Both the position numbers and the translations under genes were made by a program. A DNA stretch of 64,000 nucleotides from Acuticoccus sediminis (lineage in GTDB: Bacteria > Pseudomonadota > Alphaproteobacteria > Rhizobiales > Amorphaceae), in assembly GCF_003258595.1 (NCBI RefSeq), contig NZ_QHHQ01000002.1, positions 1,116,001 through 1,180,000 on the forward strand, given 5' to 3'. Shown here piece by piece: positions 41,871-50,822 of the stretch. The notes beneath the pieces were generated by a model, which saw only the letters and a program-made list of their open reading frames with translations, ran no database searches and had not been told where the DNA came from. The number at the start of each line of letters is the position of its first letter. The first letter of the stretch is position 1.

Positions 41871-42887
41871 TCAGGGCAGGTTCTCGCGGAAGTAGACGTC
41901 GAGCTTCATCGGCCGCGACCGGGCGACCTGGCCCGAGAGGCAGGCGATGGCCCGGTCGATGAGGTCGTTCGGGTCGAGGTCGAAGACGGCGTCCATCGTC
42001 CCCTCGAGGAGGGCGCGGCGCGTGTCGGGCGTCAGCCCGTGGCCGACGAAGACGACCGATTCGCGCCCGCGCTCGCGCAGCGCCCGGGTGATGCCGCCGG
42101 ACGATCCGCCCACGTTGTAGATGCCGACGAGGTCGGGCACCTGGTCGAGCAGTGCCAGCGTGTGGCGATAGTTCTCGGCCGCGTCGTCATGGCCCTCGCG
42201 CATGCCGACGACCTTCAGGTGGGCGAACATCTCGTCGAGGATGCTGAGGAAGCCGGCCTCCCGCTCGGAGTGGGCGCGATAGTGCCGTGAGCCGGCGACG
42301 AGCGCGACCGAGCCCGCCTCCGTCCTGGCGAACCGGCCGATCAGCAGCCCCGCCGTGCGGCCGACGGCGCGGTTGTCGAGCCCCACGTGCTCGACGCCCG
42401 GCACGTGGCCGAGGTCGGAGACGATCGTCGCGAGGCGCGTGCCGCCGGCGCCGAGCTCCGCCGCCGCCTCGCGCACCTGCGGATGCTCGATGGCGAAGAA
42501 GGCGATCCCGTCCGCCCAGGCGGCGTTCTCGCGCAGCGCCGTGGCGAGTGCGGCGGCGTTGAAGCTGTCGATGAAAAAGCAGCGCAGGAACGGGTCGTTG
42601 AGGCTCGACCGCGCGATCCGCTCCTTCACCCGTTCGCCCAGGATCTTGAGGTAGGGGTTGGTGCCGGAGGGCAGCAGCACGACGATGTTGAGCGGCCGCT
42701 CGGCGCCGTAGCGGTGCGAATCCTCCGCGCTCAGGAAGCCGATGTCCTGCGCGATCTCCAGCACATGGCGGCGCGTGCGCTCCTTCACCCCCTTGCGGCG
42801 GTTGATGACGCGGTCGACGGTCGCCAGCGACACGCCGGCGCGCTCGGCGAGATCTGCGAGTTGTGGCCGTCCGTCACCGGGCTTCAT
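41871..42887 (-). CDS. LacI-family transcriptional regulator
   Basis: A 338-residue repressor: HTH with LADLAERAGVSLATVDRVINRR at the N-terminus and a periplasmic-binding-protein-like sugar domain (IVVLLPSGTNPYLKILG, YNVGGSSGGITRALRERG, FVGHGLTPDTRRALLEGTM). ATG 42887 is preferred over TTG 42908. It is divergent from the DctPQM/RuBisCO-like operon starting at 43062 and is the expected local repressor; the inducer is probably a sugar acid of that pathway. A TTGACG (42929-42934) lies in the intergenic region. Confidence 0.93.
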   Translation of the reverse strand: MKPGDGRPQLADLAERAGVSLATVDRVINRRKGVKERTRRHVLEIAQDIGFLSAEDSHRYGAERPLNIVVLLPSGTNPYLKILGERVKERIARSSLNDPFLRCFFIDSFNAAALATALRENAAWADGIAFFAIEHPQVREAAAELGAGGTRLATIVSDLGHVPGVEHVGLDNRAVGRTAGLLIGRFARTEAGSVALVAGSRHYRAHSEREAGFLSILDEMFAHLKVVGMREGHDDAAENYRHTLALLDQVPDLVGIYNVGGSSGGITRALRERGRESVVFVGHGLTPDTRRALLEGTMDAVFDLDPNDLIDRAIACLSGQVARSRPMKLDVYFRENLP

Positions 42888-43061
42888 GGTCTGACTGAGA
42901 CCCCTCAAAAACCATCATTGTCTTTCCTTTGACGAAGGGTGGTCCGAAACATTAGCGTGGTCAATATCGAGATTTGCAGGAGAGAGGTCGTCGTACCGCT
43001 TTCCGATGCTCCCTCAAAACGCATCAAAAACGGAGGGAGAAAAACCATGGGAGGAGTTGAG

Positions 43062-44075
43062 ATGACGAAGCTTTTCGACGTCAGCCGCCGTGCCGTGCTC
43101 GTGGGTGGTTCGGCCGCCCTCGCCGCACCGTTCATCATCGGCCGGGCCAGCGCCGCCACCACTCTGCGCTACGGCCACAACAACGAGGTCGCCTCCGTCG
43201 CCGGCGCCCAGGCCGACTGGTTCGCCGAGGCGCTGGCCGCGACCTCCGACGGCGCGATCGAGGTGAAGGTCTATCCCAACTCGCAGCTCGGCAAGCTGCA
43301 GGAGCTCGCCGAGGCGGTCTCCCTCGGCACGATCGCCTTCTCCCACAACACGGCCGGCGCCCTCGGCTCGCTCTACCAGCCGTTCGCCGCGCTCGACACG
43401 CCGTACCTCTACCGCGACGTCGACCACCTCATGAAGGTGACAGACGTCGACAGCCCGGTGATGCAGGAGCTGAACGAGGGGCTGATCGCCGCCGCCAACG
43501 TGCGCGTGATCTACGCCCACTACTTCGGCCGCCGGAACCTCACCTGCAACAAGGCCGTCCTGTCCCCGGCCGACCTCGCCGGCGTGAAGATCCGCGCCGT
43601 GCCGTTCCCGATCTACACCACCGCCGTCGAGGGGATGGGCGCCGTCGCCGTCCCGGTCGACTGGTCGGAGGTGCCGACCGCGCTCGCCACCGGCGTCGTG
43701 CAGGGCCAGGAGAACCCGGTCAACGTGGTCCTCAAGGTCAAGCTCTACGAGGTGCAGTCCCACCTCATGCTGACCGGCCACATGTCCAACGCCGAGGTCG
43801 TCGTGATGAACGAGGACGTCTGGCAGGGCATGAGCGAGGCCGAGCGCGACGCCGTCCGCGCCGCCGCCGACCAGACCCGCGAGAAGGCCACCAAGGCCAT
43901 CCTCGACAACGAGGACGCCGAGACCAACCAGCTCCGCGAACTCGGCATGACCGTCATCGGCCCGGACGAGGGGCTCGACCTCGAAGCCTTCCGCACCTCG
44001 GTGAAGGCGCTGGTCGACGAGCGCTTCGGCGAGGAATACGGCGACCTCTACACCAAGATCGCCGCGATCTCCTGA
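43062..44075 (+). CDS. TRAP transporter solute-binding protein (DctP family)
   Basis: Periplasmic receptor of 337 residues. SRRAVLVGGSAALAAPFIIG is a twin-arginine-like signal; the mature part has family motifs NSQLGKLQELAEAVSLGT, GRRNLTCNKAVLSPADL, GVKIRAVPFPIY and VQGQENPVNVVLK. Two good ribosome sites compete: GAGGAG before ATG 43062 and GGAGGGAG before ATG 43047; I chose the inner one. It is the first gene of the operon and is divergent from the LacI regulator. The ligand is likely apionate or another branched or C5 sugar acid, from the downstream genes. Confidence 0.92.
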   Translation: MTKLFDVSRRAVLVGGSAALAAPFIIGRASAATTLRYGHNNEVASVAGAQADWFAEALAATSDGAIEVKVYPNSQLGKLQELAEAVSLGTIAFSHNTAGALGSLYQPFAALDTPYLYRDVDHLMKVTDVDSPVMQELNEGLIAAANVRVIYAHYFGRRNLTCNKAVLSPADLAGVKIRAVPFPIYTTAVEGMGAVAVPVDWSEVPTALATGVVQGQENPVNVVLKVKLYEVQSHLMLTGHMSNAEVVVMNEDVWQGMSEAERDAVRAAADQTREKATKAILDNEDAETNQLRELGMTVIGPDEGLDLEAFRTSVKALVDERFGEEYGDLYTKIAAIS

Positions 44076-44608
44076 TGGCGACGGGCACGTGGGGCCGCGC
44101 CTACCTCGCGCGGCTCGTCAGGTTCGGGGTCGTTCTCGGGATGGCGCTGCTGGCGCTGATGGCGAGCCTCGTCGTCCTGCAGGTGGCGGCGCGCAACTTC
44201 TTCGACCTCGGCCTGCCCTGGGCTGACGAGCTGGCCCGCTTCAGCGGCATCGGCCTCGTCTTCCTCGCCGTGCCCTGCCTCGCCGGGCGGCAGGTCCTCG
44301 TGTCGGTGTCGATGCTGCCGGACGCGGTCGGCCCGGGCCTCCGCCGCGGGCTGGTCCTCCTCGCGGACCTCGCCACCCTCGCCTTCGCCGCCCTGATGCT
44401 GTGGAGCTTCGCCGAGTTCCTGCCGCGGGCGGGCAAGTTCCTGACACCGGCGATGCGCATGCCGAACTGGGCCTACTACAGCCTCGCCCTGACCGGCACG
44501 ATCGTGCTTGCGCTGATCGCCGCCACCCGGGTCGCCGCCGCCCTCGCCGGCCGCGACCCGACCGAACCCTATCACGAACGGCGCGACGAGACCGGCCTTC
44601 CCGTATGA
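44075..44608 (+). CDS. TRAP transporter small permease (DctQ)
   Basis: Four-helix inner-membrane subunit of 177 residues. Helices are at about 17-40, 48-70, 92-116 and 136-158; the characteristic ...NFFDLGLPWADELARFSGIGLVFLAVPCLAGR loop lies between helices 1 and 2 (quoted in fragments: LPWADELARF). It overlaps the receptor stop by one base (TGATG) and the large permease by 4 bases (ATGA). It works with the next gene in Na+-driven uptake. Confidence 0.93.
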   Translation: MATGTWGRAYLARLVRFGVVLGMALLALMASLVVLQVAARNFFDLGLPWADELARFSGIGLVFLAVPCLAGRQVLVSVSMLPDAVGPGLRRGLVLLADLATLAFAALMLWSFAEFLPRAGKFLTPAMRMPNWAYYSLALTGTIVLALIAATRVAAALAGRDPTEPYHERRDETGLPV

Positions 44609-45882
44609 GCCTCCTCCTGGTGTCCATCTTCGCCGTGTTGCTGGTGCTCGGCGCGCCGATCGCGGTGTGCCTCGGCCTGTCCTCGGCGATCGTCATCGCC
44701 CTCGAAGGGCTGCCGGTGTCGGTGCTCGCCCAGCGCAGCCTGAACGCGCTCGATTCCTCGCCCCTCCTCGCGGTCCCGCTCTTCATCTTCGCCGCGAGCC
44801 TCCTCAACGCGACGGGCGTCACCACCCACCTCTTCGACCTCGTGCGCATGATCTTCGGGCGCATCCGGGGCGCGGTGGCGCAGGTGAGTGTCTTCGTCTC
44901 GCTGATCTTCTCCGGCGTCTCCGGCGCCGCCCTCGCCGACATCGGCGCGCTCGGCGCCATCCAGATCAACCAGATGAAGGCGCAGGGCTACCGCGAGGAA
45001 TTCGCGGCCGGCCTCACCATCGCCGCCGCCACCATCGGGCCGATCTTCCCGCCCTCGATTCCCATCATCATCTACGCCTCCGTCGCCAACGTCTCGGCGG
45101 TGCAGCTCCTGCTGGCGGGGATCATCCCGGCGCTGCTGCTGACCGCGCTCCTCATGGTGCAGGTGGCGGTGGTGGCGCGGGTGAAGGGCCTGCCGCGCGA
45201 CGACGTCAGCGCCAGCCCCCGCGCGGTCGCGCGCAAGACGCTCGTCTCGCTGCCGGCGCTGCTCGCCCCGGTGCTGCTGATCGGCGGGCTGATGAGCGGC
45301 TACTTCGGCCCGACCGAGGTCGCCGGCGTGACGGTCGCCTACGCACTCTTCATCGGCGTCTTCATCTACCGCTCGCTCTCTCTGCGCGCGGTCGGCCAGG
45401 CGCTGCGCGAGACGGTGGAATCGACCGCCAACATCCTCTTCGTGGTCGCGACGGCCGCCCTCTTCGCCTGGGTGCTGACGCTCGACCAGGTTCCGATGAA
45501 GGTCTCGGGCTTCCTGCTCGGCCTCTCCGACAACCCGCTGATGCTGCTCTTCCTCGTCAACATCTTCCTGCTCATCGTGGGAATGGTGCTGGAGAGCATC
45601 GCGGCGATCCTCATCATCGCCCCCATCGTCGCGCCAGCGCTGACGATGGCCGGCGTCGATCCCCTCCAGCTCGGCATCGTGTTCGTGCTCAACCTGATGA
45701 TCGGCCTGCTGACACCGCCGGTCGGCATGAGCCTCTACATGATCACGATCATCACCAAGATGCCGGTCAGCCGCGTCATCGCCGGGGTGATGCCGTTCTT
45801 CATCCCCCTGCTCCTCTCTCTGCTGGTGGTCTCCGCCGTCCCGGCGCTCTCCACCTGGCTCCCCGAAACGTTGATGAAATGA
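44605..45882 (+). CDS. TRAP transporter large permease (DctM)
   Basis: Twelve-helix transport subunit of 425 residues. Signature segments include FIFAASLLNATGVTTHLFDL, SLIFSGVSGAALADIGALGA, TIAAATIGPIFPPSIPIII and GLLTPPVGMSLYMI. The ATG at 44605 is embedded in the DctQ stop; its stop overlaps the VOC gene (ATGA at 45879). With the receptor and small permease it completes a DctPQM importer dedicated to this operon. Confidence 0.95.
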   Translation: MSLLLVSIFAVLLVLGAPIAVCLGLSSAIVIALEGLPVSVLAQRSLNALDSSPLLAVPLFIFAASLLNATGVTTHLFDLVRMIFGRIRGAVAQVSVFVSLIFSGVSGAALADIGALGAIQINQMKAQGYREEFAAGLTIAAATIGPIFPPSIPIIIYASVANVSAVQLLLAGIIPALLLTALLMVQVAVVARVKGLPRDDVSASPRAVARKTLVSLPALLAPVLLIGGLMSGYFGPTEVAGVTVAYALFIGVFIYRSLSLRAVGQALRETVESTANILFVVATAALFAWVLTLDQVPMKVSGFLLGLSDNPLMLLFLVNIFLLIVGMVLESIAAILIIAPIVAPALTMAGVDPLQLGIVFVLNLMIGLLTPPVGMSLYMITIITKMPVSRVIAGVMPFFIPLLLSLLVVSAVPALSTWLPETLMK

Positions 45883-46430
45883 GCGCTCCCATGAGCAACC
45901 TCCTCGGCCCGATCCGCCAGCTCGGCATCGTGGTGGACGACATCGAGGCCGGCATGAAGCACTGGTCCGAGGTGATGGGCGTCGGCCCTTGGTACTACAA
46001 CCCGCGCGTGCCGATCGTGGACTACACCTACGACGGCGTCTCCTACGAGCCGCACAACTCCGTCGCCCTCGCCAACTCCGGGGCGATGCAGGTGGAGCTG
46101 ATCCAGACCCGCAACGATGTCCCGTCCATGTACCGGGACTTCAAGGAGAAGGGCCTGCGCGGGCTGCAGCACGTCGCCTTCTGGACCGTCGACTTCGACG
46201 CCGACCTCGCGATGATGCAGGAGCGCGGTTTCACGGTGAAGATGAGCGGGTGCGTCGGCCAGAACGGGCGCTTCGTCTACTTCGCCGAAGAGCATCACCC
46301 CGGCACCTGCATCGAGCTGTCCGAGGTGATGGGTCCCAAGGGGCGGATGTTCGACATGATCCGCGCGGCGTCCGAGGGCTGGAGCGGCTCCGACCCGATC
46401 CGCCCCTTCCCCGACCTCTCGACCCTCTAG
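45879..46430 (+). CDS. VOC-superfamily protein (glyoxalase/dioxygenase fold)
   Basis: A 183-residue soluble protein with the paired beta-alpha-beta-beta-beta modules of the vicinal oxygen chelate fold: IRQLGIVVDDIEAGMKHWSE at the start of module 1, LQHVAFWTVDFDADLAMMQE at module 2, and a metal-ligand-type Glu near the end (TCIELSEVM). Potential metal ligands are His in LQHVAF and Glu in CIELSE. Some VOC members are epimerases, lyases or dioxygenases; none of the described apiose routes clearly needs one. It is coupled to dctM and followed by the RuBisCO-like gene, so it should act on the same substrate. Confidence 0.88.
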   Translation: MSAPMSNLLGPIRQLGIVVDDIEAGMKHWSEVMGVGPWYYNPRVPIVDYTYDGVSYEPHNSVALANSGAMQVELIQTRNDVPSMYRDFKEKGLRGLQHVAFWTVDFDADLAMMQERGFTVKMSGCVGQNGRFVYFAEEHHPGTCIELSEVMGPKGRMFDMIRAASEGWSGSDPIRPFPDLSTL

Positions 46431-46435
46431 GCCCC

Positions 46436-47719
46436 GTGGACAGCCCAGGCTCCGTGGACCGGATCGTCGCGCACTACCTCCTCGAGACGCCGTTCCCGCT
46501 CGAGGACGTCGCCGCGATGATGGCGGGCGAGCAGTCGAGCGGCACCTTCGTGCGCGTCGCCGGCGAGACGGACGAGCTGCGCGCGCGATCCGCCGCCGAG
46601 GTCCTCTCCATCGAGCCGGTCGACGAGGCGGGCGCGCCGACGCTCGCCTCCGCCTATGTCGAGCGCAAGGGGAAGGCCGGCCCGTTCCGCCGCGCGCGCG
46701 TCGCGATCGCCTACCCGCCCGGCAACATCGGGCGGAACCTGCCGACACTCGCCGCGACCGTCTCCGGCAACCTCTACGACATCGGCGAGATCACCGGGCT
46801 GAAGCTCGAGGCGCTCGACATTCCGGCCGGCTACCGCGAGCGCTACCCGCTGCCGTCGCTGGGCGTCGCGGGGACGCGCGAGAGCCTCGGCGTGGCGGAC
46901 CGGCCGATCTTCGGCACCATCATCAAGCCCAATGTCGGCATGCGGCCGGCGGAGATCGCGGCGCTGGTGGACCAGCTCTGCGCCGCCGGGGTGGACTTCA
47001 TCAAGGACGACGAGGTCTGCGCCAACCCGGACATCGCCCCGCTCGCCGAGCGCGTGCCGGCGGTGATGGCCGTCATCCGTCGCTGGCGCGAGCGGACGGG
47101 GCGCACGGTGATGATGGCCTTCAACATCACCGACGAGACCGACGCGATGCGCCGCCACGCCGACCTCGTCGCCGCCGAGGGCGGCACGTGCGTGATGGCC
47201 AGCCTCAACTGGTGCGGCCTGTCCGCCATGGAGAGCCTGCGCGCGCACACCCCCCTCGCGATCCACGCCCACCGCAACGGCTTCGGCGCCATGAGCCGCC
47301 ATCCGCTGCTCGGCATCGGCTTCCAGGCCTACCACGCGCTCTACCGCCTCGCCGGCATCGACCACATGCACGTCCACGGCATCGGCGGGAAGTTCGTCGA
47401 CAGCGCCGCCGAGGTGACGGAGGCCGCCCGCGCCTGTCTCGCCCCGCTCTCGCAGGGCGGGCCGGACGACCGCGTGATGCCGGCCTTCTCCTCCGGCCAG
47501 TGGGCCGGCACGCTGCCGGCGACGCTGGAGGCGGCAGAGGGGGCGGACCTCATGTTCATGTGCGGCGGCGGCATTCTCGCCCACCCGGACGGTCCGGCCG
47601 CCGGCATCGCCTCGCTGCGCGAGGCATGGGACGTCCTGAAGTCCGGCGGGGACCTTGCCGCCGGCGCCGGGACCCGCCCGGCGCTTGCCGCCGCGATCCG
47701 CTTCTTCGGCGCGCGCTGA
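46436..47719 (+). CDS. RuBisCO-like protein (form IV), candidate 3-oxo-isoapionate-4-phosphate decarboxylase (OiaX/OiaT-like)
   Basis: A 427-residue member of the RuBisCO large-subunit superfamily. FGTIIKPNVGMRP (K164) and FIKDDEVC (K190 to be carbamylated, D192 and E193 as Mg ligands) keep the 26-residue spacing of K175/K201. HAHRNG and GIGGKFVDS stand for the phosphate-binding and loop-6 regions. The non-photosynthetic rhizobial group found with DUF1537 kinases includes OiaX, which decarboxylates 3-oxo-isoapionate 4-phosphate, and OiaT, a transcarboxylase/hydrolase; I cannot separate them here. The start is GTG 46436 or 46454; there is no ATG. The kinase follows after one base. Confidence 0.9.
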   Translation: MDSPGSVDRIVAHYLLETPFPLEDVAAMMAGEQSSGTFVRVAGETDELRARSAAEVLSIEPVDEAGAPTLASAYVERKGKAGPFRRARVAIAYPPGNIGRNLPTLAATVSGNLYDIGEITGLKLEALDIPAGYRERYPLPSLGVAGTRESLGVADRPIFGTIIKPNVGMRPAEIAALVDQLCAAGVDFIKDDEVCANPDIAPLAERVPAVMAVIRRWRERTGRTVMMAFNITDETDAMRRHADLVAAEGGTCVMASLNWCGLSAMESLRAHTPLAIHAHRNGFGAMSRHPLLGIGFQAYHALYRLAGIDHMHVHGIGGKFVDSAAEVTEAARACLAPLSQGGPDDRVMPAFSSGQWAGTLPATLEAAEGADLMFMCGGGILAHPDGPAAGIASLREAWDVLKSGGDLAAGAGTRPALAAAIRFFGAR

Positions 47720-47720
47720 G

Positions 47721-48968
47721 ATGGCCGGGGTCGTCTTCCTCGGCGACGACTTCACCGGCGCGTCGGACAGCCTCGCGACCTACGCGCGAGGCGGCTGGCG
47801 CGCGCGTCTGGTGCTGGACCCGGAGCACGGCGCCGCGGCGGACGGCCTCGACGCGCTCGGCCTGCCGACGGACCTGCGCGCCCTCGGCCCCGACAAGGCG
47901 CGGCAGGTAGTCGCCCGGCTGTGGCCCCGCATCGCCGACGCCGCGCCCCGCGTCCTGCACTTCAAGGTCTGTTCGACCTTCGACTCCAGCCCGGCGACCG
48001 GTTCCATCGGCGCCGTCGCCAGGGACCTCGCCGCCCGCTTCGCGCCCGACGTCGTCGCCGTGATCGGCGGGCAGCCGAGCCTCGGGCGGCACCTCGCGTT
48101 CGGCAACCTGTTCGCCCGCGGGCCGGACGGCGCGGTCCACCGCATCGACCGCCACCCCGTCATGAGCCGCCACCCGGTGACGCCGATGACCGAGGCGGAC
48201 ATGCGCGTCCACCTCGCCGCGCAGGGCCTCGACGGACTGACGCTGGTCCCGGCGGCCGCACTCGGCGATCCGGACGCGGTGGCCGCGACCCTGAGGGCGG
48301 GTCCGGTGATCTTCGACGTCGTGACCGTCGAGGACCAGCGCGGCATCGCCCGCGCGCTCGCGGCGGCGGGCGGACGGCAGCTCCTCGTCGGTGCCAGCTC
48401 CGTGGCCGAGATCCTGACCGACATGTCGGCCGGCGCACACGGGTCCGCCCCCGTCGCTCCGCCGGCGTCGGGTGCCGTGCTGCTCTTCGCGGGCAGCCGC
48501 TCGACGACCACCGCCGCGCAGGTCGATGCGGCAACGGCCTACCGCAAGCTGGCGTTGACGCCCGAGGCGCTTGCAGCGGGGACGGTGGTCCCGGAGGCGG
48601 CGGCGCTCCTGCGGTCCGGCGGGCCGGTGCTGGTCCACCTTCTTCCCGGCGGGGACTACGGCCTCTCGCCGGATGCGCTGGCGGACGCGACGAGCGCCGT
48701 CGTGGCGTCGATCCTGGCGGAAACCGACGTCGGCTACCTCGGCATCGCCGGCGGCGACACGTCGAGCCGCATCTGCGCCGGCCTCGGGTTCGAGGCGCTG
48801 GAGTTCGAGGACGGTCTGGGCGCCGGTGTCTGCGTCTGCGCCGCGGTCCACCGCGACCCGCGGCGCGACCGCATGCGGATCATGCTGAAGGGCGGGCAGA
48901 TGGGAACGCCCGACCTCTTCGACCGCTTCGCCGCCCGGGCCGTCGCGGCGGCCCCCGCCGCCTCCTGA
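47721..48968 (+). CDS. DUF1537 four-carbon acid sugar kinase family, candidate 3-oxo-isoapionate kinase (OiaK-like)
   Basis: ATP-dependent kinase of 415 residues. The N-terminal domain begins FLGDDFTGASDSLATYARGG and has HFKVCSTFDSSPATGSIG; the C-terminal nucleotide-binding domain has GIAGGDTSSRI and closes with MLKGGQMGTPDLFDR. DUF1537 kinases phosphorylate acid sugars such as threonate, erythronate or 3-oxo-isoapionate. Next to a RuBisCO-like protein the last is favoured: kinase product is decarboxylated to L-erythrulose 1-phosphate. ATG 47721 lies two bases after the upstream stop. It ends the operon. Confidence 0.9.
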   Translation: MAGVVFLGDDFTGASDSLATYARGGWRARLVLDPEHGAAADGLDALGLPTDLRALGPDKARQVVARLWPRIADAAPRVLHFKVCSTFDSSPATGSIGAVARDLAARFAPDVVAVIGGQPSLGRHLAFGNLFARGPDGAVHRIDRHPVMSRHPVTPMTEADMRVHLAAQGLDGLTLVPAAALGDPDAVAATLRAGPVIFDVVTVEDQRGIARALAAAGGRQLLVGASSVAEILTDMSAGAHGSAPVAPPASGAVLLFAGSRSTTTAAQVDAATAYRKLALTPEALAAGTVVPEAAALLRSGGPVLVHLLPGGDYGLSPDALADATSAVVASILAETDVGYLGIAGGDTSSRICAGLGFEALEFEDGLGAGVCVCAAVHRDPRRDRMRIMLKGGQMGTPDLFDRFAARAVAAAPAAS

Positions 48969-49140
48969 CACGCCCCGCCCCGAAGCCCCCCGGGGCGTGG
49001 CCGCCGCGATCGGCGACGGGCACGAACGTGAGCCATGCTGCCATCCACGGTCTGTGGGACGGACTGGCTCGGCCGCCATCACACCTTGCGGACGGCCTTC
49101 GGGCGCCGATAGGTTTTGCTCGTCGACGATGGAGTGGCGA

Positions 49141-50574
49141 GTGAACGACTACGAAGACTACGATGCCACCGGGCTCGCCGCCCTCGTGGAATCGGGCGAC
49201 GTCACGCCGGCGGAGTTGCTCGACGCCGCGCTCGAGCGGCTCGAGACCTGGTCCGCACTCAACGCCGTGCCCATCGTCGCCGCCGACACTGCACGGCGCC
49301 TGATCGCGGACGGGCTGCCGTCCGGCCCCTTCCGCGGCGTTCCTTTCCTTCTCAAGGACCTCGGTGCCGAGGCGGTGGACTTTCCCACCTCCAACGGCTC
49401 CCGGCTCTTCCGGAACACCCGGTGGGATCGCGACTCGGCGATCTACGCGCGCCTTGCCGCGACCGGCCTCGTCACCTTCGGCCGCACGGCGACACCCGAG
49501 AACGGAATCGGCGCCGCCACCGAGGCCACGGCCTACGGCGGCCCGACCCGCAATCCCTGGGCGCTCGACCGGACACCGGGCGGCTCCTCCGGCGGCTCGG
49601 CCGCCGCCGTGGCGGCGGGCATCGTGCCGGCCGCGCATGGGTCGGACGGCGGCGGCTCGGTCCGCATCCCGGCCTCCTCCTGCGGTCTCTTCGGCTTCAA
49701 GGCGACGCGCGGGCGGCTGCCGGACGGCCCCTACGCCGGCGAAGGCTGGGCCGGCATGGCGATCGACGGCTACCTGACCCGCTCCGTCAGGGACACCGCC
49801 CGCCTGCTCGACGCCACCTGCGGCCCGGACCTCGGCGCGCCCTACGCCGCACCGCCGCTCGCCGGCACCTTCGCGGGGGCGACGGAGCGGGCACCGAACC
49901 GCCTGCGTGTCGCGCTCTGCGACACCACCTTCACCGGCGCGCCGGTCCACCCCGCGTGCCGCGACGCGGCGCACGACGCCGCCCGGCTCCTGGAGGCGAT
50001 GGGTCACGCGGTGGAGGTCGCCGTGCCGCCCGCGAACACCGAGGGGATGATGGCCGCGTGGACGACGATCGTCGCCTGCGGCACGGCGCTCGCGGTCCGC
50101 AACAAGCTCGCCAAGCTGGGCCGGTCGCTGGAACCGGGCGACGTCGAGGGCGTCACGCGCGGCGCGATCGCGGTGGCGGAGGGCGTGTCGGGCGCGGACT
50201 ACCTCGCAGCGGTCGGGGCGATCCACGCCTACGGGCGCGAGATGGCCGCCTTCCTGCAACGCTACGACGTGCTCCTGTCGCCGACGCTGGCCGAGCCGCC
50301 CGCCCTCGTCGGCCGCTTCGCCCACACGACGGAGGACTATATTTCCTTCCGCACGGGGCCCGACGGCATCTTCGCCTACTCACCCTTCACGGCGACATTC
50401 AACGCCTCCGGCCAACCGGCGGTGTCGCTCCCCCTCTCCTGCCACGAAGGCCTGCCGATCGGCGTCCACCTCGCCGCCCGCTTCGGCGAGGACGAGATGC
50501 TGATGTCGCTCAGCGCCGAGATCGAGCGGGCGCGCCCCTGGTTCCACCGCCGTCCTCCAAGACCGGCCGCCTGA
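49141..50574 (+). CDS. Amidase, amidase-signature family
   Basis: Serine amidohydrolase of about 477 residues. The Ser-cisSer-Lys centre is visible: Lys in VPFLLKDLG near residue 65, then [15 protein letters not shown] and the nucleophile in [20 protein letters not shown] at 49141 is chosen because GGAG (49131-49134) is 6 bases upstream; ATG 49129, four codons earlier, has no ribosome site. It acts in the cytosol on an amide of unknown structure. No operon partner is seen: 172 bases from the kinase and 248 from the next gene. Confidence 0.9.
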   Translation: MNDYEDYDATGLAALVESGDVTPAELLDAALERLETWSALNAVPIVAADTARRLIADGLPSGPFRGVPFLLKDLGAEAVDFPTSNGSRLFRNTRWDRDSAIYARLAATGLVTFGRTATPENGIGAATEATAYGGPTRNPWALDRTPGGSSGGSAAAVAAGIVPAAHGSDGGGSVRIPASSCGLFGFKATRGRLPDGPYAGEGWAGMAIDGYLTRSVRDTARLLDATCGPDLGAPYAAPPLAGTFAGATERAPNRLRVALCDTTFTGAPVHPACRDAAHDAARLLEAMGHAVEVAVPPANTEGMMAAWTTIVACGTALAVRNKLAKLGRSLEPGDVEGVTRGAIAVAEGVSGADYLAAVGAIHAYGREMAAFLQRYDVLLSPTLAEPPALVGRFAHTTEDYISFRTGPDGIFAYSPFTATFNASGQPAVSLPLSCHEGLPIGVHLAARFGEDEMLMSLSAEIERARPWFHRRPPRPAA

Positions 50575-50822
50575 CCTGGCCGGCCACGGTACCCCGCCCG
50601 CGGCCGGGCGAAGGGGCCTTGCCGGCATCACATCGCGGCGATCGTAGATTGCAGCAATGTAGGTTTCGGCTACCATGAGACCACGGACCACGGAGACGGG
50701 GCGGGCTCGTGGCGGGGACGCAATCCAGGGCGCGCGGGCGGCACGCGGGGACCGACGGATCCCCGACGCCGGGCCGTCTCGTGCCATCGCTCCGGTCCAT
50801 CATCCAGAGAGCGAGGCTTCCG

